From positions 1 through 62,144 of the forward strand of contig NZ_JABXKI010000255.1 of the NCBI RefSeq assembly GCF_017115095.1: a stretch of 62,144 nt of DNA, in the 5' to 3' direction. Positions within the stretch are counted from its first letter, which is position 1. Each line of letters begins with the position of its first letter. The notes under the pieces were generated by a model, which saw only the letters and a program-made list of their open reading frames with translations, searched no databases and was not told the DNA's origin. The position numbers and the translations under genes are program-made. This document shows, piece after piece, positions 8,211-18,099 of the stretch. Origin of the DNA: Nostoc sp. NMS4. GTDB lineage: Bacteria; Cyanobacteriota; Cyanobacteriia; Cyanobacteriales; Nostocaceae.

Positions 8211-9968
8211 CTAACCTATAGAGTCTGAGTCGCTATCATTAGACGAAACCATGACTGGTTGTTGATATAGTGGCACGGTGAATGTAACTGTTGAACCAAG
8301 TCCTTCGCCCAAACTATAAAAATGTACCTCGCCCCCCATTGCCTCCACTAGCTTTTGGGATATTGCCAATCCTAAACCAGTGCCACCATACTGGCGAGTG
8401 CGGGAGCCATCCACCTGAGAGAATAATTGAAACAGTTTATCTTGTTTATCTAAAGAAACACCAATACCAGTGTCTGCAACACGTACTCTCACCATGCCAG
8501 GAAATTGCTGATCTTGAAAGTTTGCCTTTTTGAGTACTAAATCGGCGCTGACGGTAACGCCACCCTCATGGGTAAATTTGATCGCATTACCTACCAAGTT
8601 GAGCATCACTTGTAGTAAGCGTTGGTAGTTGCTTTGGACAATGATTTCATCGGAGGTAGCTGGCATTTGCATCCGAAAGCTGAGGTTTCTCATTTCTGCT
8701 TGGGGACGCATGAAACCTTCTACATGACTAAATAGCTCATCTAGCTTGACTGGAGCATAAGCTAGCTCCATTTTACCAGCTTCGATTTTGGCAATGTCCA
8801 AAATATCGTTGATGATATTCAGCAGATGTATCGATAACTGATGAGCTTCTGTCAAAAATTGGTTTTGTTCTTCTGGATCGTCTGCCATCCCTTCCAAAAT
8901 CAGCTTCAAAAAGCCAATCATGCCGTTGAGGGGGGTACGAATTTCGTGGGATACATTAGCCAGAAACTCGCTTTTGAGACGGGAAGCTTCTTCGGCTTTT
9001 TGACGTGCTATTTCTAATTCTTCATATAAAGTAGCATGAGCGATCGCAGTTCCCAATTGATCTGCTGCTTCTTTTGCCAGTTCTAATTCCGATTCTGTTA
9101 ATGTATAGCATTCATCCTGCCAATTCAAGGCAATCAATCCATTGGCTTGGTCTTGATAGCAAGTCGCAACTACTAAAGTTTTCTGCCGCCCAGACTCTTT
9201 GTATCCAGGCACTTCCATTATAACTGGTTCTAGGGTTGCCAAGGCTTGAGCAAAGGCTGGCTCAGAAGCTATATCTATGTCTAAACCAAGCATTGATTTG
9301 AGTTCTGGCTGGCGATACTCAGCCTTCACCTGCACTTTTGAGCTTGAAGGCTGATAAGGACAAATAATGCAGCGCTCTAACCGCAGTGCTTTGCCCAAAC
9401 TGTCAACTGTTTGCTGCCAAATAATATCTAAATCTAATGTCCGGCGAATATTTCTGGTAATGCGATTTACCAGTTTTTGGTGTTGCTGCGATCGCAAAGC
9501 CAACTCTATTTGTGTGGGCGTTTTTGATGTCACACGCGCTTGTTTTTTGTTTGGTGTTGCTTGCACTAACCGTCCCATCACTAAAACTGTAGTGGCAGTG
9601 GTTCCCAAACTCGGCATAATCGGACTGATCACTAAGTCCAACTCAAATAATTCCTTATGATAGCTAAACCAACACTGAAACCTTTCTGGCACCAGATTTG
9701 TCAAAATTCGGTGCAATCGTTCCAAATAAGTAACCTTATCCACCGGAGCAAAGGTTTGGTTTTGGTTCAGATCGTCAACTATTTTTTCAGGATTTAACCC
9801 CAGGAGTTCGCTGTACTGCCAACAAAAGGTCAGATAGCACCCTGCCCCATCTTGCGTATACACCAACTCGGCTCCGAGAGTCGGTAATGAGCCATCAGTC
9901 TTACTGGTAATAGATTCCAGATTTTGGGAAAATACATTCGACAATTGGGAGTTGGCAGTAATAGTCAT
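8211..9968 (-). CDS. PAS/GAF sensor histidine kinase
   Basis: 585 aa, no obvious membrane segment. The N-terminal ~130 residues look PAS-like (YTQDGAGCYLTFCWQYSELLGLNP). A GAF-type region spans about 165-320 (RNIRRTLDLDIIWQQTV ... LGTAIAHATLYEELE). The kinase core follows: phospho-acceptor His341 in FLANVSHEIRTPLNG, N-box LVGNAIKFT, G1 VADTGIGVS and G2 GGTGLGLAIS. It lacks a receiver domain and no response regulator is adjacent, so its partner is unknown. Ligand of the GAF domain cannot be told; no chromophore Cys is evident. Confidence 0.9.
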   Translation of the reverse strand: MTITANSQLSNVFSQNLESITSKTDGSLPTLGAELVYTQDGAGCYLTFCWQYSELLGLNPEKIVDDLNQNQTFAPVDKVTYLERLHRILTNLVPERFQCWFSYHKELFELDLVISPIMPSLGTTATTVLVMGRLVQATPNKKQARVTSKTPTQIELALRSQQHQKLVNRITRNIRRTLDLDIIWQQTVDSLGKALRLERCIICPYQPSSSKVQVKAEYRQPELKSMLGLDIDIASEPAFAQALATLEPVIMEVPGYKESGRQKTLVVATCYQDQANGLIALNWQDECYTLTESELELAKEAADQLGTAIAHATLYEELEIARQKAEEASRLKSEFLANVSHEIRTPLNGMIGFLKLILEGMADDPEEQNQFLTEAHQLSIHLLNIINDILDIAKIEAGKMELAYAPVKLDELFSHVEGFMRPQAEMRNLSFRMQMPATSDEIIVQSNYQRLLQVMLNLVGNAIKFTHEGGVTVSADLVLKKANFQDQQFPGMVRVRVADTGIGVSLDKQDKLFQLFSQVDGSRTRQYGGTGLGLAISQKLVEAMGGEVHFYSLGEGLGSTVTFTVPLYQQPVMVSSNDSDSDSIG

Positions 9969-10139
9969 TAATTGAGTTGGATAGACAGAGGGTATCCGAC
10001 CGTAATTGTACTAAAGCCGCTCAAATTTATACATAAATTTTTACAGCTTTTTTGTGTTTAATTGGTATTTTTTGGTGTTATGGAAACCAGATTGACAAAC
10101 TTTACTTTTTTTAACTTGCATTGAAATCTGAAACTAGCG

Positions 10140-10442
10140 TCAATCGTTCCATTCACCGCGAGGAGGAACAGGGGTACGCACAGGTGTGCGCGTTAGTTCG
10201 TCATCTCTGAGGATTTCACCCCGTAACCACTGGCGAATCGCCACCTCAATTACTTTACTTGGGTCATTGGTGAGATGCTGAATTTGCTCTAGCAACTCTG
10301 AATCTAAGCGGACAGCAATTTCTACCTTATCGGCTTGTGTATTTTCCGCTTTGGTAGTTTTCTCTTTCATATTCATAGGTTTATATACTCTGAATTCTCT
10401 GAATTGGTTTTGTCTAAAGCTTTGTAAAGTAGTTATATTCAT
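10140..10442 (-). CDS. Small ribbon-helix-helix-like protein
   Basis: 100 aa from the first ATG. The core KVEIAVRLDSELLEQIQHLTNDPSKVIEVAIRQWLR (given here in shape only: a beta strand followed by two helices, about residues 40-74) resembles CopG/Arc ribbon-helix-helix DNA-binding proteins. An alternative start is the ATG at 10376 or 10370, which would give a 76-78 aa protein and drop a poorly conserved N-terminus; neither has a good ribosome-binding site. The C-terminus is proline/arginine-rich. No toxin gene is adjacent, so an antitoxin role is not supported. Confidence 0.6.
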   Translation of the reverse strand: MNITTLQSFRQNQFREFRVYKPMNMKEKTTKAENTQADKVEIAVRLDSELLEQIQHLTNDPSKVIEVAIRQWLRGEILRDDELTRTPVRTPVPPRGEWND

Positions 10443-10935
10443 TATTTGGGCTAATTCGCTGAAAAATTTTCAAGGGCACAGTTAAATACTTCCCTGAAAT
10501 AGCGCCAAAGTAACAGCTTTAAGTTTTAAATCGCATTTTTCATATAACTGACTAGACAATGACTCTAGAAGTTTTGCCGATAAATCACTGATTGTGGGCA
10601 ATTACAGGTCGCAATTGCCCACGATCCCTACATGTACTTATTTACATTTATTGTACGCTCCTAGCTGTTGAATACTAGCAGCGACAAATAGACTTTCATA
10701 ATATTCTTAAATGTCCACCTATTTAGATCGGAAGTTGAAGATGGGGTGAAGAGGCGCATTGGGTATTGGGCATGGGGCATTGGGTAAGGGGGAAACAATA
10801 ACTCCTAACTCCTAACTCCTAACTCCTAACTCAGCACTCAGCACTAAAAGCGGAGCGTCTTGGCGAAGAAAGCATTAAAATACATTAAGTAAATTGCCCT
10901 TTTAACTTTGGTTGCTGCTAAGGCAAAGATAGTAT
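10443..10935. other. Intergenic region with STRR repeats upstream of lepA
   Basis: 493 bp with no gene. The right half contains GGGCATTGG-type repeats (about 10760-10790) and an ACTCCTA heptamer array followed by AGCACTC units (about 10800-10845). The lepA leader is the last ~75 bp, with AAGG eleven bases before the start codon. Confidence 0.6.
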
Positions 10936-12747
10936 ATGACTGACGTTCCCGCAGTTCGCATTCGCAATTTTTGTATTATTGCTCACATCGACCACGGGAA
11001 ATCAACCCTCGCCGATCGCTTGCTACAAGCTACTGGCACTGTTGAAGACCGACAGATGAAGGAACAGTTTCTCGATAACATGGATCTGGAACGGGAGCGC
11101 GGCATTACGATTAAGCTGCAAGCTGCCCGGATGAATTACACGGCTAAGGATGGTCAGCAGTATGTCCTGAACTTGATTGACACTCCGGGACACGTGGATT
11201 TCTCTTATGAAGTCTCCCGCTCTCTTGTGGCTTGCGAAGGAGCGCTATTGGTAGTAGATGCGTCCCAAGGTGTGGAGGCGCAAACTTTGGCGAATGTATA
11301 TTTAGCGTTAGAGAGTAACCTGGAAATTATTCCGGTTTTGAATAAAATCGATTTGCCGGGGGCTGAACCAGAACGGGTAATTGGCGAAATTGAAGAAATT
11401 ATCGGTCTAGATTGCAGTGGGGCGATTCTGGCTTCTGCAAAAGAAGGAATTGGGATTGCTGAGATTTTAGAAGCAGTTGTGGAGCGGATACCGCCACCGC
11501 CGAATACCATAAATGAACGCTTACGAGCATTAATTTTTGATAGCTATTATGACAGTTATCGGGGAGTAATTGTCTATTTCCGGGTGATGGATGGTACGGT
11601 GAAAAAAGGCGATCGCATCCATCTAATGGCATCGGGTAAAGAATTTGAAATTGATGAGTTGGGTGTCCTTTCTCCGACTCAAAAGCAAGTTGATGAACTG
11701 CACGCCGGGGAAGTAGGCTATTTAGGAGCGTCAATTAGAGCCGTAGCTGATGCACGGGTAGGAGACACAATTACCCTCAGTAAGGCAAAAGCGGAGTCAC
11801 CCTTACCAGGTTATGCAGAAGCGAACCCGATGGTTTTTTGCGGGATGTTCCCCATTGATGCCGATCAATTTGAAGATTTGCGGGAAGCCTTAGAAAAGCT
11901 GGAACTCAATGATGCAGCGTTGCACTACGAACCCGAAACTTCCAGCGCGATGGGGTTTGGCTTCCGTTGCGGGTTCTTGGGTTTGCTGCACATGGAAATC
12001 GTTCAGGAACGCCTAGAGCGCGAGTATAATCTAGATTTGATCATTACAGCCCCCTCGGTGGTTTATAAGGTGATTACCCTCAAAGGTGAGGAACTGTACA
12101 TCGATAATCCCAGCCGCTTACCTTCTCCCAACGATCGCGAAAGAATTGAAGAACCCTACGTCAAAGTAGAGATGATTACGCCGGAAACTTATGTTGGCAG
12201 CTTAATGGAGTTGTCACAAAATCGCCGTGGTGTATTCAAAGATATGAAATATCTCACCCAAGGACGAACCACACTTACTTATGAGTTACCGTTGGCGGAA
12301 GTGGTGACTGACTTTTTTGATCAGATGAAGTCGCGATCGCGCGGTTATGCCAGTATGGAATATCACATCATCGGCTACCGTGAAAATCCTTTGGTGAAGT
12401 TGGATATCATGATTAACGGCGATCCGGTGGATTCCTTGGCGATGATTGTCCATCGAGATAAAGCTTACAACGTCGGGCGGGCAATGGCAGAAAAACTCAA
12501 GGAATTAATTCCCCGCCATCAATTTAAAGTACCAATCCAGGCATCTATTGGCAGTAAAGTTATTGCCAGCGAACACATCCCCGCTTTGCGGAAAGATGTG
12601 CTAGCAAAATGCTACGGTGGTGATATAAGCCGGAAGAAAAAACTTTTGCAGAAGCAAGCAAAAGGTAAAAAGCGGATGAAATCTGTAGGTACTGTAGATG
12701 TACCCCAGGAAGCTTTTATGGCAGTACTACGCTTGGATCAAAGCTAA
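10936..12747 (+). CDS. lepA: Elongation factor 4 (LepA) GTPase
   Basis: 603 aa, the usual length. It is a ribosome-associated translational GTPase that acts on stalled or pre-translocation ribosomes. G1 [15 protein letters not shown] is at residues 16-30, followed by the switch I region RERGITIK, G3 DTPGH and G4 NKID. The EF4-specific C-terminal domain ends with [18 protein letters not shown] (basic tail) and [11 protein letters not shown]. It is monocistronic; repeats lie on both sides. Confidence 0.98.
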   Translation: MTDVPAVRIRNFCIIAHIDHGKSTLADRLLQATGTVEDRQMKEQFLDNMDLERERGITIKLQAARMNYTAKDGQQYVLNLIDTPGHVDFSYEVSRSLVACEGALLVVDASQGVEAQTLANVYLALESNLEIIPVLNKIDLPGAEPERVIGEIEEIIGLDCSGAILASAKEGIGIAEILEAVVERIPPPPNTINERLRALIFDSYYDSYRGVIVYFRVMDGTVKKGDRIHLMASGKEFEIDELGVLSPTQKQVDELHAGEVGYLGASIRAVADARVGDTITLSKAKAESPLPGYAEANPMVFCGMFPIDADQFEDLREALEKLELNDAALHYEPETSSAMGFGFRCGFLGLLHMEIVQERLEREYNLDLIITAPSVVYKVITLKGEELYIDNPSRLPSPNDRERIEEPYVKVEMITPETYVGSLMELSQNRRGVFKDMKYLTQGRTTLTYELPLAEVVTDFFDQMKSRSRGYASMEYHIIGYRENPLVKLDIMINGDPVDSLAMIVHRDKAYNVGRAMAEKLKELIPRHQFKVPIQASIGSKVIASEHIPALRKDVLAKCYGGDISRKKKLLQKQAKGKKRMKSVGTVDVPQEAFMAVLRLDQS

Positions 12748-13157
12748 TTTAATCCTCAGAGACGAATGGCACTAAAAAAAGCCCAAAAACTTATTTATCT
12801 AGCCTAGTTCTCAGCCTTCAGGCTGGGAACCAGGCGCAAGGGCTGTATCTTAACTTAGTTGCCATTCTCCTCAGAGACAATTTGGCTACTTGCGCCTACA
12901 TCTCTATCTGAAAAACATCAAAGCCCAACCCCAACCCCTTGCCTTGTAGGGAAGGGCGCTCAATAGTCTGAATTACGAATTACGAATTAAAATTATACCT
13001 TGTTTCCTATCTTTAGCCTACAGTTGATAAGCTTTAACAAAATCACTGTTAAAAAATCTAAAAATTTTAGTAAAAGTACTCACTGCATTAGCCAGACTTG
13101 TATTTTTAGGTAAATGTAGTTTGTTAGATATTTATAAAGTGTCGGGGAGTCTAGTAG
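12748..13157. other. Intergenic region between lepA and GT4 gene
   Basis: 410 bp without a gene. A hairpin at 12807-12830 (GTTCTCAGCC/GGCTGGGAAC, one G-U pair) follows lepA by 60 bp and may help end its transcript, though it has no U-tract. A short TTACGAATTACGAATTA repeat is at about 12972. The final 150 bp is AT-rich. Confidence 0.55.
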
Positions 13158-14345
13158 ATGAAGATACTGGTACTGAGTTGGGAGTTTCCACCAAGGATTA
13201 TTGGGGGAATTGCGCGGCATGTGGCGGAGTTGTACCCGGAACTGGTAAAGCTAGGACATGAAATCCATCTGATTACAGCAGAGTTTGGTCAGGCATCGAT
13301 GTATGAAGTAGTTGAAGGAGTTAAGATACATCGAGTGCCAGTTGCGTATAGTAACGACTTTTTCCACTGGGTAGTCAATCTCAACTTGAGTATGGGAGAT
13401 CACGGTGGTAAGTTGATTTTAGAAGAAGGGGCTTTTGATTTAATTCATGCCCATGATTGGTTAGTGGGAGATGCTGCGATCGCTCTCAAGCATAATTTTA
13501 AAATACCATTAATTGCTACAATTCACGCTACCGAATATGGGCGCTATAACGGTATTCACACAGATATCCAAGGTTATATAAATGGCAAAGAAACCTTGCT
13601 AGCTTACAACGCTTGGCGGATTATTGTTTGTAGCGACTATATGCGCCAAGAAGTAGAACGAGCGCTTTACAGTCCTTGGGACAAAATTGATGTCATTTAT
13701 AACGGTATCCGAGCCGAAAAGAAACAGCATCACACAGATTTTCATGCTCTGGATTTTCGCCGCCAATTTGCCACAGACAATGAGAAAATAGTTTATTATC
13801 TCGGTCGTATGACCTACGAAAAAGGTGTACCTGTATTGCTCAATGCCGCACCTAAGATCCTTTCCCAAATGGCAGGTAACGTTAAATTTGTGATCGTTGG
13901 TGGCGGCAATACTGACCATCTCAAGCGTCAAGCCTGGGATTTGGGAATTTGGCATCATTGCTATTTTACCGGTTTTCTCTCCGATCAATACTTAGATAGA
14001 TTCCAAACTATCGCTGACTGTGCAGTTTTTCCAAGTTTTTACGAACCCTTTGGGATTGTGGCTTTAGAAAGCTTTGCTTCTCGTGTACCTGTAGTAGTTT
14101 CGGATACTGGTGGTTTCCCGGAAGTAGTGCAACATAGCAAAACAGGCATTGTCACTTGGGTGAACAATCCCGATTCTTTAGCTTGGGGAATTTTGGAAGT
14201 GTTGAAAAATCCAGGTTATCGTCAATGGTTGGTGGATAACGCTTATGAAGATTTAGAGCGACGCTTTAGCTGGCCGAAACTAGCCAAGCAAACCGAGCAA
14301 GTATATCAGCAAGTTGTACAAGAGCGATCGCAAATACCTTGGTAA
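13158..14345 (+). CDS. GT4 glycosyltransferase (glycogen-synthase-like)
   Basis: 395 aa, GT-B fold. The N-terminus LVLSWEFPPRIIGGIARHV has the GG loop of glycogen-synthase-like GT4 enzymes. DLIHAHDWLVG (about residues 93-103) and YLGRMTYEKGV (about 213-223) mark the two Rossmann halves, and EPFGIVALE gives the EX7E donor-binding motif. The start is supported by GGGGAG eight bases upstream. The donor (ADP-/UDP-glucose or another sugar) is not determinable; glucan or exopolysaccharide synthesis are both possible. Confidence 0.87.
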   Translation: MKILVLSWEFPPRIIGGIARHVAELYPELVKLGHEIHLITAEFGQASMYEVVEGVKIHRVPVAYSNDFFHWVVNLNLSMGDHGGKLILEEGAFDLIHAHDWLVGDAAIALKHNFKIPLIATIHATEYGRYNGIHTDIQGYINGKETLLAYNAWRIIVCSDYMRQEVERALYSPWDKIDVIYNGIRAEKKQHHTDFHALDFRRQFATDNEKIVYYLGRMTYEKGVPVLLNAAPKILSQMAGNVKFVIVGGGNTDHLKRQAWDLGIWHHCYFTGFLSDQYLDRFQTIADCAVFPSFYEPFGIVALESFASRVPVVVSDTGGFPEVVQHSKTGIVTWVNNPDSLAWGILEVLKNPGYRQWLVDNAYEDLERRFSWPKLAKQTEQVYQQVVQERSQIPW

Positions 14346-15069
14346 TATCTAGGAATCATATTTGATTTCTAAAAAAATCTCAGTAGTCTTGTAGTGGCGT
14401 GACAAGCCTAAAATGTTGCAACAGAATACATGCGTCAGAATTCAGAATGAATTTTGACTTCTGACTCCTGAATTCTGACTTCTGAATTCTTCTTCAATCA
14501 TCATTAAAAGTGCAGTGGCGAGCGATATCATTACTCAATTGACGCTCCAAATTTTACAGCTTTTCAATTAACTACAAAACTGCTTTACTTACCTAGATCA
14601 TTCAATGAATCTTGGCATAATACCCATTTGGATCGTTCTAATGAGATTCATAATTTAAGCTTAATTGCAAGAAATTTAGAATTAACAATGGTGAAGAAAG
14701 CCTTAACCTAAATTTGTACTAATTTTAACTCAACCTTTGCTTACGCTGTATGCCTTAGTAAGAAGATTGTGTAGTAACTATGGTAAAATACTGTATTCCC
14801 ATCGGGTTTAAGATGTATTGATGCCATTAATCCAGAGCTAAAAGTCAAGCTGGAGGTTCTTACGAGTTGCTTTTTACTACATTAAGGATCGGAGATTCAT
14901 GAAACTGCAACTGACCCAATTACACATACTCTGAGCCAAACTACCTGGAGCGTAGACACATGAGATGCACAGATGCTGCTTGAATAGCAGAAAACTAGGT
15001 GTCTACGTCCACAGCATGACATTTGCATATTTTCCGTGGAGTTTTCTTAACTATTCTTGAGGAGTACAA
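14346..15069. other. Long intergenic region with a repeat cluster and leader hairpins
   Basis: 724 bp with no gene. A GAATTC/ACTCCTGAATTC dispersed-repeat cluster lies at about 14432-14490. The middle is AT-rich. The 3' end holds a nested hairpin (14951-15007, listed separately) just upstream of the gene at 15070, and is therefore probably transcribed as that gene's 5' leader. Confidence 0.55.
14951..15007 (+). promoter_or_regulatory. Nested stem-loop in the 5' leader of the 15070 gene
   Basis: The outer arms CGTAGACAC (14951-14959) and GTGTCTACG (14999-15007) pair perfectly over nine bases. Inside, CTGCT (14976-14980) and AGCAG (14986-14990) form a second stem. The structure ends 62 bases before the start codon of the hydroxylase-like gene. 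It could be a leader regulatory element or an attenuator; its class is not recognised. Confidence 0.45.
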
Positions 15070-15570
15070 ATGCTTGAGGCTATCGCTGTTGCTTGGTTAT
15101 TACTATTTTTTGGCGATTTTCTATCTACATTCTTTTATCACGTACCCGAGCACGTTTTTGGTAGCCTTCATTTAAAAACACACCACTCCTGGAAGAAGGA
15201 TTTCCGTCACTACGCTATTTTGACTTTTAATCCCCAGGTTCTTTTAGATGGTATCTTGGGAGCTTTACCTTATGTACTTATCGCAGTAGTTTTATGGTCT
15301 TTCTCTCCCATTGGCGTTATTTCTGGATTACTGTTTGGTCAGTTTCATGTATGGTGGAGACACATAAGTGTGCTGGGTTGGCAAACTCCAAAGCCGATAA
15401 ATATTTTATGTCAAATTCTATTTGTTACCACTCCTGAGAGACACTGGTTACATCATCACAAAACTAATTTAGGTTTCGGTGATATTTTCACCTTCTTTGA
15501 ACAACCTGCACAAATGTGGTTACGCTGGCTTCGATTACTCAGACTTCGTTTTCGCGCCTCTCATATCTAA
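15070..15570 (+). CDS. Fatty-acid-hydroxylase-superfamily membrane protein
   Basis: 166 aa with three hydrophobic segments (about residues 5-25, 57-78 and 82-92). The eight-histidine di-iron pattern of the sterol desaturase/fatty acid hydroxylase superfamily is seen: HVPEH (about 23-27), HLKTHH (33-38), WWRH (about 96-99) and HWLHHH (about 121-126). Members hydroxylate or desaturate lipids or carotenoids. A GAGGAG five bases before the ATG supports the start. A strong terminator follows at 15611. The substrate is unknown. Confidence 0.8.
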   Translation: MLEAIAVAWLLLFFGDFLSTFFYHVPEHVFGSLHLKTHHSWKKDFRHYAILTFNPQVLLDGILGALPYVLIAVVLWSFSPIGVISGLLFGQFHVWWRHISVLGWQTPKPINILCQILFVTTPERHWLHHHKTNLGFGDIFTFFEQPAQMWLRWLRLLRLRFRASHI

Positions 15571-16124
15571 CTAAAACTACCGCTTACCTAAATACTTTTT
15601 AAAATTACCAAAAAAAGCTGCGATCGCAGCTTTTTTTTGACACCAAACTACTCTCAGAAATACGCTAACCTACATACTCAAAAAAGCTGATTTCCACTGA
15701 TGATCAGTAGGGACAAGAGACATGAATTTATCATAGATTTTAATCTATGCTTTTATCTAATTAATTGACTTTTACTTATAGTTTTTCTAGAACTAATTAA
15801 ACAGTAACGGAGTGACAAGGACGGAAAAATACCTCTGGTAAAGAGTTTAAAGGTATTTACTACTACTCGACTTCGCTGTTATATCGCTAATGTTTTTGGG
15901 AAAACTAGTCTTAATTAGTAAATCATTATATCTCTAGATTTTTATGACAATTCCTCTCTTTTCTGGAGATGCTAGGCGTAGCTTGCTTATGCAAAGGGCT
16001 ACGGATAGTTATGGTAAAGGTGGTAGGAGGTTGCAATACAGTGTAGGTTTCTCTTTGAGAGACTACGCCAATAAACCAACAGTGATTGCCAGAAATTTGC
16101 AACTTGCTGTAGATGAGGTGTTTC
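15571..16124. other. Intergenic region with terminator and short dispersed repeats
   Basis: 554 bp without a convincing gene. It contains the terminator at 15611-15638, an AT-rich stretch, and dispersed fragments of the GGCGTAGC family at about 15970-16000 and 16062-16073 (GAGACTACGCC). A 64-codon reading frame in the repeat-rich part has no support and is not called. Confidence 0.55.
15611..15638 (+). terminator. Rho-independent terminator built on a HIP1 octamer
   Basis: A6 is followed by the perfect palindrome GCTGCGATCGCAGC (15617-15630) and then T8. The central octamer is HIP1 (GCGATCGC) itself. It stands 40 bp after the hydroxylase-like gene and is symmetric enough to work in both directions. 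Confidence 0.85.
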
Positions 16125-18074
16125 ATGCCTACAGTTAGCCTCAGAAAGATGCTCAACAAAAAAGAGTTGCCATCTCTTATTCATAACTTAGTCTATCAGT
16201 TCAACATTGCGCTTGATGTTGAACTGCTAGACGGCACGAAACTGATTAGCGTTGGCGAGCAAACTGTGAAAAACCGATATCCAATCGAAGTTTCAGAAGA
16301 AATCATCGGTTGGGTTGTTGGGGAAGAACAGGCAACTCTAATTGCGACTTTGCTTTCATTGCTAGCGAAGCAAGAAGCTGAGAAAAAAGTACTGGCCATA
16401 GAATTGCTGGAGCGATACCAGGAAATTGATTTATTTGACGATATCTCGACTCAACTCGCAACAAGTTTGGATACGCGGCAGATTGCTCAACTCGTACTTC
16501 AGGAATTAAGTCGATTAATTGAATCATCTGCGGGGCTGATTCTGCTTTTGAGTCCAGATGGAACTGCGTTTGAAGTCATTGCCGAATTTGGAGTGTTTTT
16601 TGACCATAATCAGCCGGAACCGGGTAAGGGAATTATTGGCAACATTGTACAATCCAACCGGGCAGAACTGGTTAATGATGTGCAAGCCGATCCGCGGTTA
16701 GAGGGGCAAAAAAACGTTAGTGCAATGATTTGTGTACCGTTACGAGCTAAGGAGCGGGTACTGGGAGCGATCGCTATTGGAATAGACAAAACAGACTCCT
16801 ACAAGGCTGAACACCTGAAACTTGTGAGTATCTTTGCCTCTCAAACAGCGATCGCCATTGACAAAGCTGTGCTTTACGAGCAAAGCACTCAAGCAGCCAT
16901 CCAAGCAAAAGCCCAGACACAAAAGCTTCAGCAAGCTCTCCATGAGTTGCAATTAGCCCAAACTCAGTTAATCCAAAGCGAAAAAATGTCCAGTCTCGGA
17001 CAACTTATTGCCGGAGTTGCCCACGAAATCAATAACCCGGTTAACTTTATTTGCGGCAATTTAAAGTATGTTGCCGAATACGCCCAAGACTTGTTACACC
17101 TGTTGGAAAAGTATCAGAAATTTCTACCTGTTACTCCTCCAGAACTGGAATCAGAGTTAAACAATATAGACCTGGAATTTATCATCCAGGATTTCCCCAA
17201 ACTGCTAGATTCCATGAAACTGGGTACTAGTCGCATCGTCGAGATTGTCCAATCTCTGAAAAACTTCTCCCGCCATGATGAAGCTGAAATGAAAGCTGTA
17301 AACATCCATGATGGTATCGATGGAACCTTAATGATTCTTCATCATCGCCTGAAAGCAGATGCTCATCATCCGACAATTGAAATTGTTAAAGACTATGCAA
17401 AACTTCCCTTCATTGAATGCTATCCCGGACAGTTGAATCAGGTGTTTATGAACATCCTGGCAAATGCCATTGATGCTTTGGAAGAGGAAATGGAAAATTG
17501 GAAAGTCAAAAATAATCCCCAATCCCCAACCCCCAAACCCCAAATCACTATTCTTACCAAAGCCATTGACCAACAGTGGGTTTTAATTCGCATTGCTGAC
17601 AACGGCCCTGGCATGAAAGAGGAAGTAATTCGGCGCATTTACGATCCCTTCTTCACCACGAAAGATGTTGGTAAGGGAACCGGCCTAGGCATGGCAATCA
17701 GCTACCAAATTGTTGTGGAAAGACATGGGGGAATGCTCAAGTGTCGTTCTCAACCAGGTGAAGGCACAGAATTCTGGATTCAGATTCCATTAAATTGTCC
17801 ATTGGTGGACACCACTGAAAAACAGAATAGCACCTCTGCCTTGCCAACTCCCACTGCCGATACCGAGGGTTTCATTCCATCAACAGTTCCAATGCTCAAA
17901 CCGACGGATTTACTGATCCGCCATACTCAACTGATCCAGCGACTTTCACAGCACAGTCCAGATGTCGAAGATGCATCACCCGAGCAAATTTACCAGATGT
18001 TCCAACGCCACCCAATTTCGTTAAAGCTTTACGCCACTTTGTTGTCTTGGTTCTGTTGTTCTAACCCTACCTAA
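16125..18074 (+). CDS. GAF-domain sensor histidine kinase
   Basis: 649 aa from the ATG at 16125, chosen because GAGG lies six bases upstream; an in-frame ATG at 16113 lacks a site. A GAF domain covers about residues 90-240 (TSLDTRQIAQLVLQELSRL ... ASQTAIAIDKAVLYEQ). After a coiled coil the HisKA motif GQLIAGVAHEINNPVNF carries His300, and the ATPase has LANAIDAL, ADNGPGM and GKGTGLGMAIS. A proline-rich stretch NNPQSPTPKPQ between the N and G1 boxes is encoded by CCCCAAT-type heptamers (17514-17545). It lies 25 bp before the hybrid kinase gene, so both are probably cotranscribed. Confidence 0.92.
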   Translation: MPTVSLRKMLNKKELPSLIHNLVYQFNIALDVELLDGTKLISVGEQTVKNRYPIEVSEEIIGWVVGEEQATLIATLLSLLAKQEAEKKVLAIELLERYQEIDLFDDISTQLATSLDTRQIAQLVLQELSRLIESSAGLILLLSPDGTAFEVIAEFGVFFDHNQPEPGKGIIGNIVQSNRAELVNDVQADPRLEGQKNVSAMICVPLRAKERVLGAIAIGIDKTDSYKAEHLKLVSIFASQTAIAIDKAVLYEQSTQAAIQAKAQTQKLQQALHELQLAQTQLIQSEKMSSLGQLIAGVAHEINNPVNFICGNLKYVAEYAQDLLHLLEKYQKFLPVTPPELESELNNIDLEFIIQDFPKLLDSMKLGTSRIVEIVQSLKNFSRHDEAEMKAVNIHDGIDGTLMILHHRLKADAHHPTIEIVKDYAKLPFIECYPGQLNQVFMNILANAIDALEEEMENWKVKNNPQSPTPKPQITILTKAIDQQWVLIRIADNGPGMKEEVIRRIYDPFFTTKDVGKGTGLGMAISYQIVVERHGGMLKCRSQPGEGTEFWIQIPLNCPLVDTTEKQNSTSALPTPTADTEGFIPSTVPMLKPTDLLIRHTQLIQRLSQHSPDVEDASPEQIYQMFQRHPISLKLYATLLSWFCCSNPT

Positions 18075-18099
18075 ATACGCCACTAAATAAACCTCAATC

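Noticed and set aside
15944..16138. A 64-codon frame just before the GAF kinase
   Set aside because: Contains short dispersed repeat fragments, overlaps the kinase start and its ribosome site, and shows no recognisable domain.
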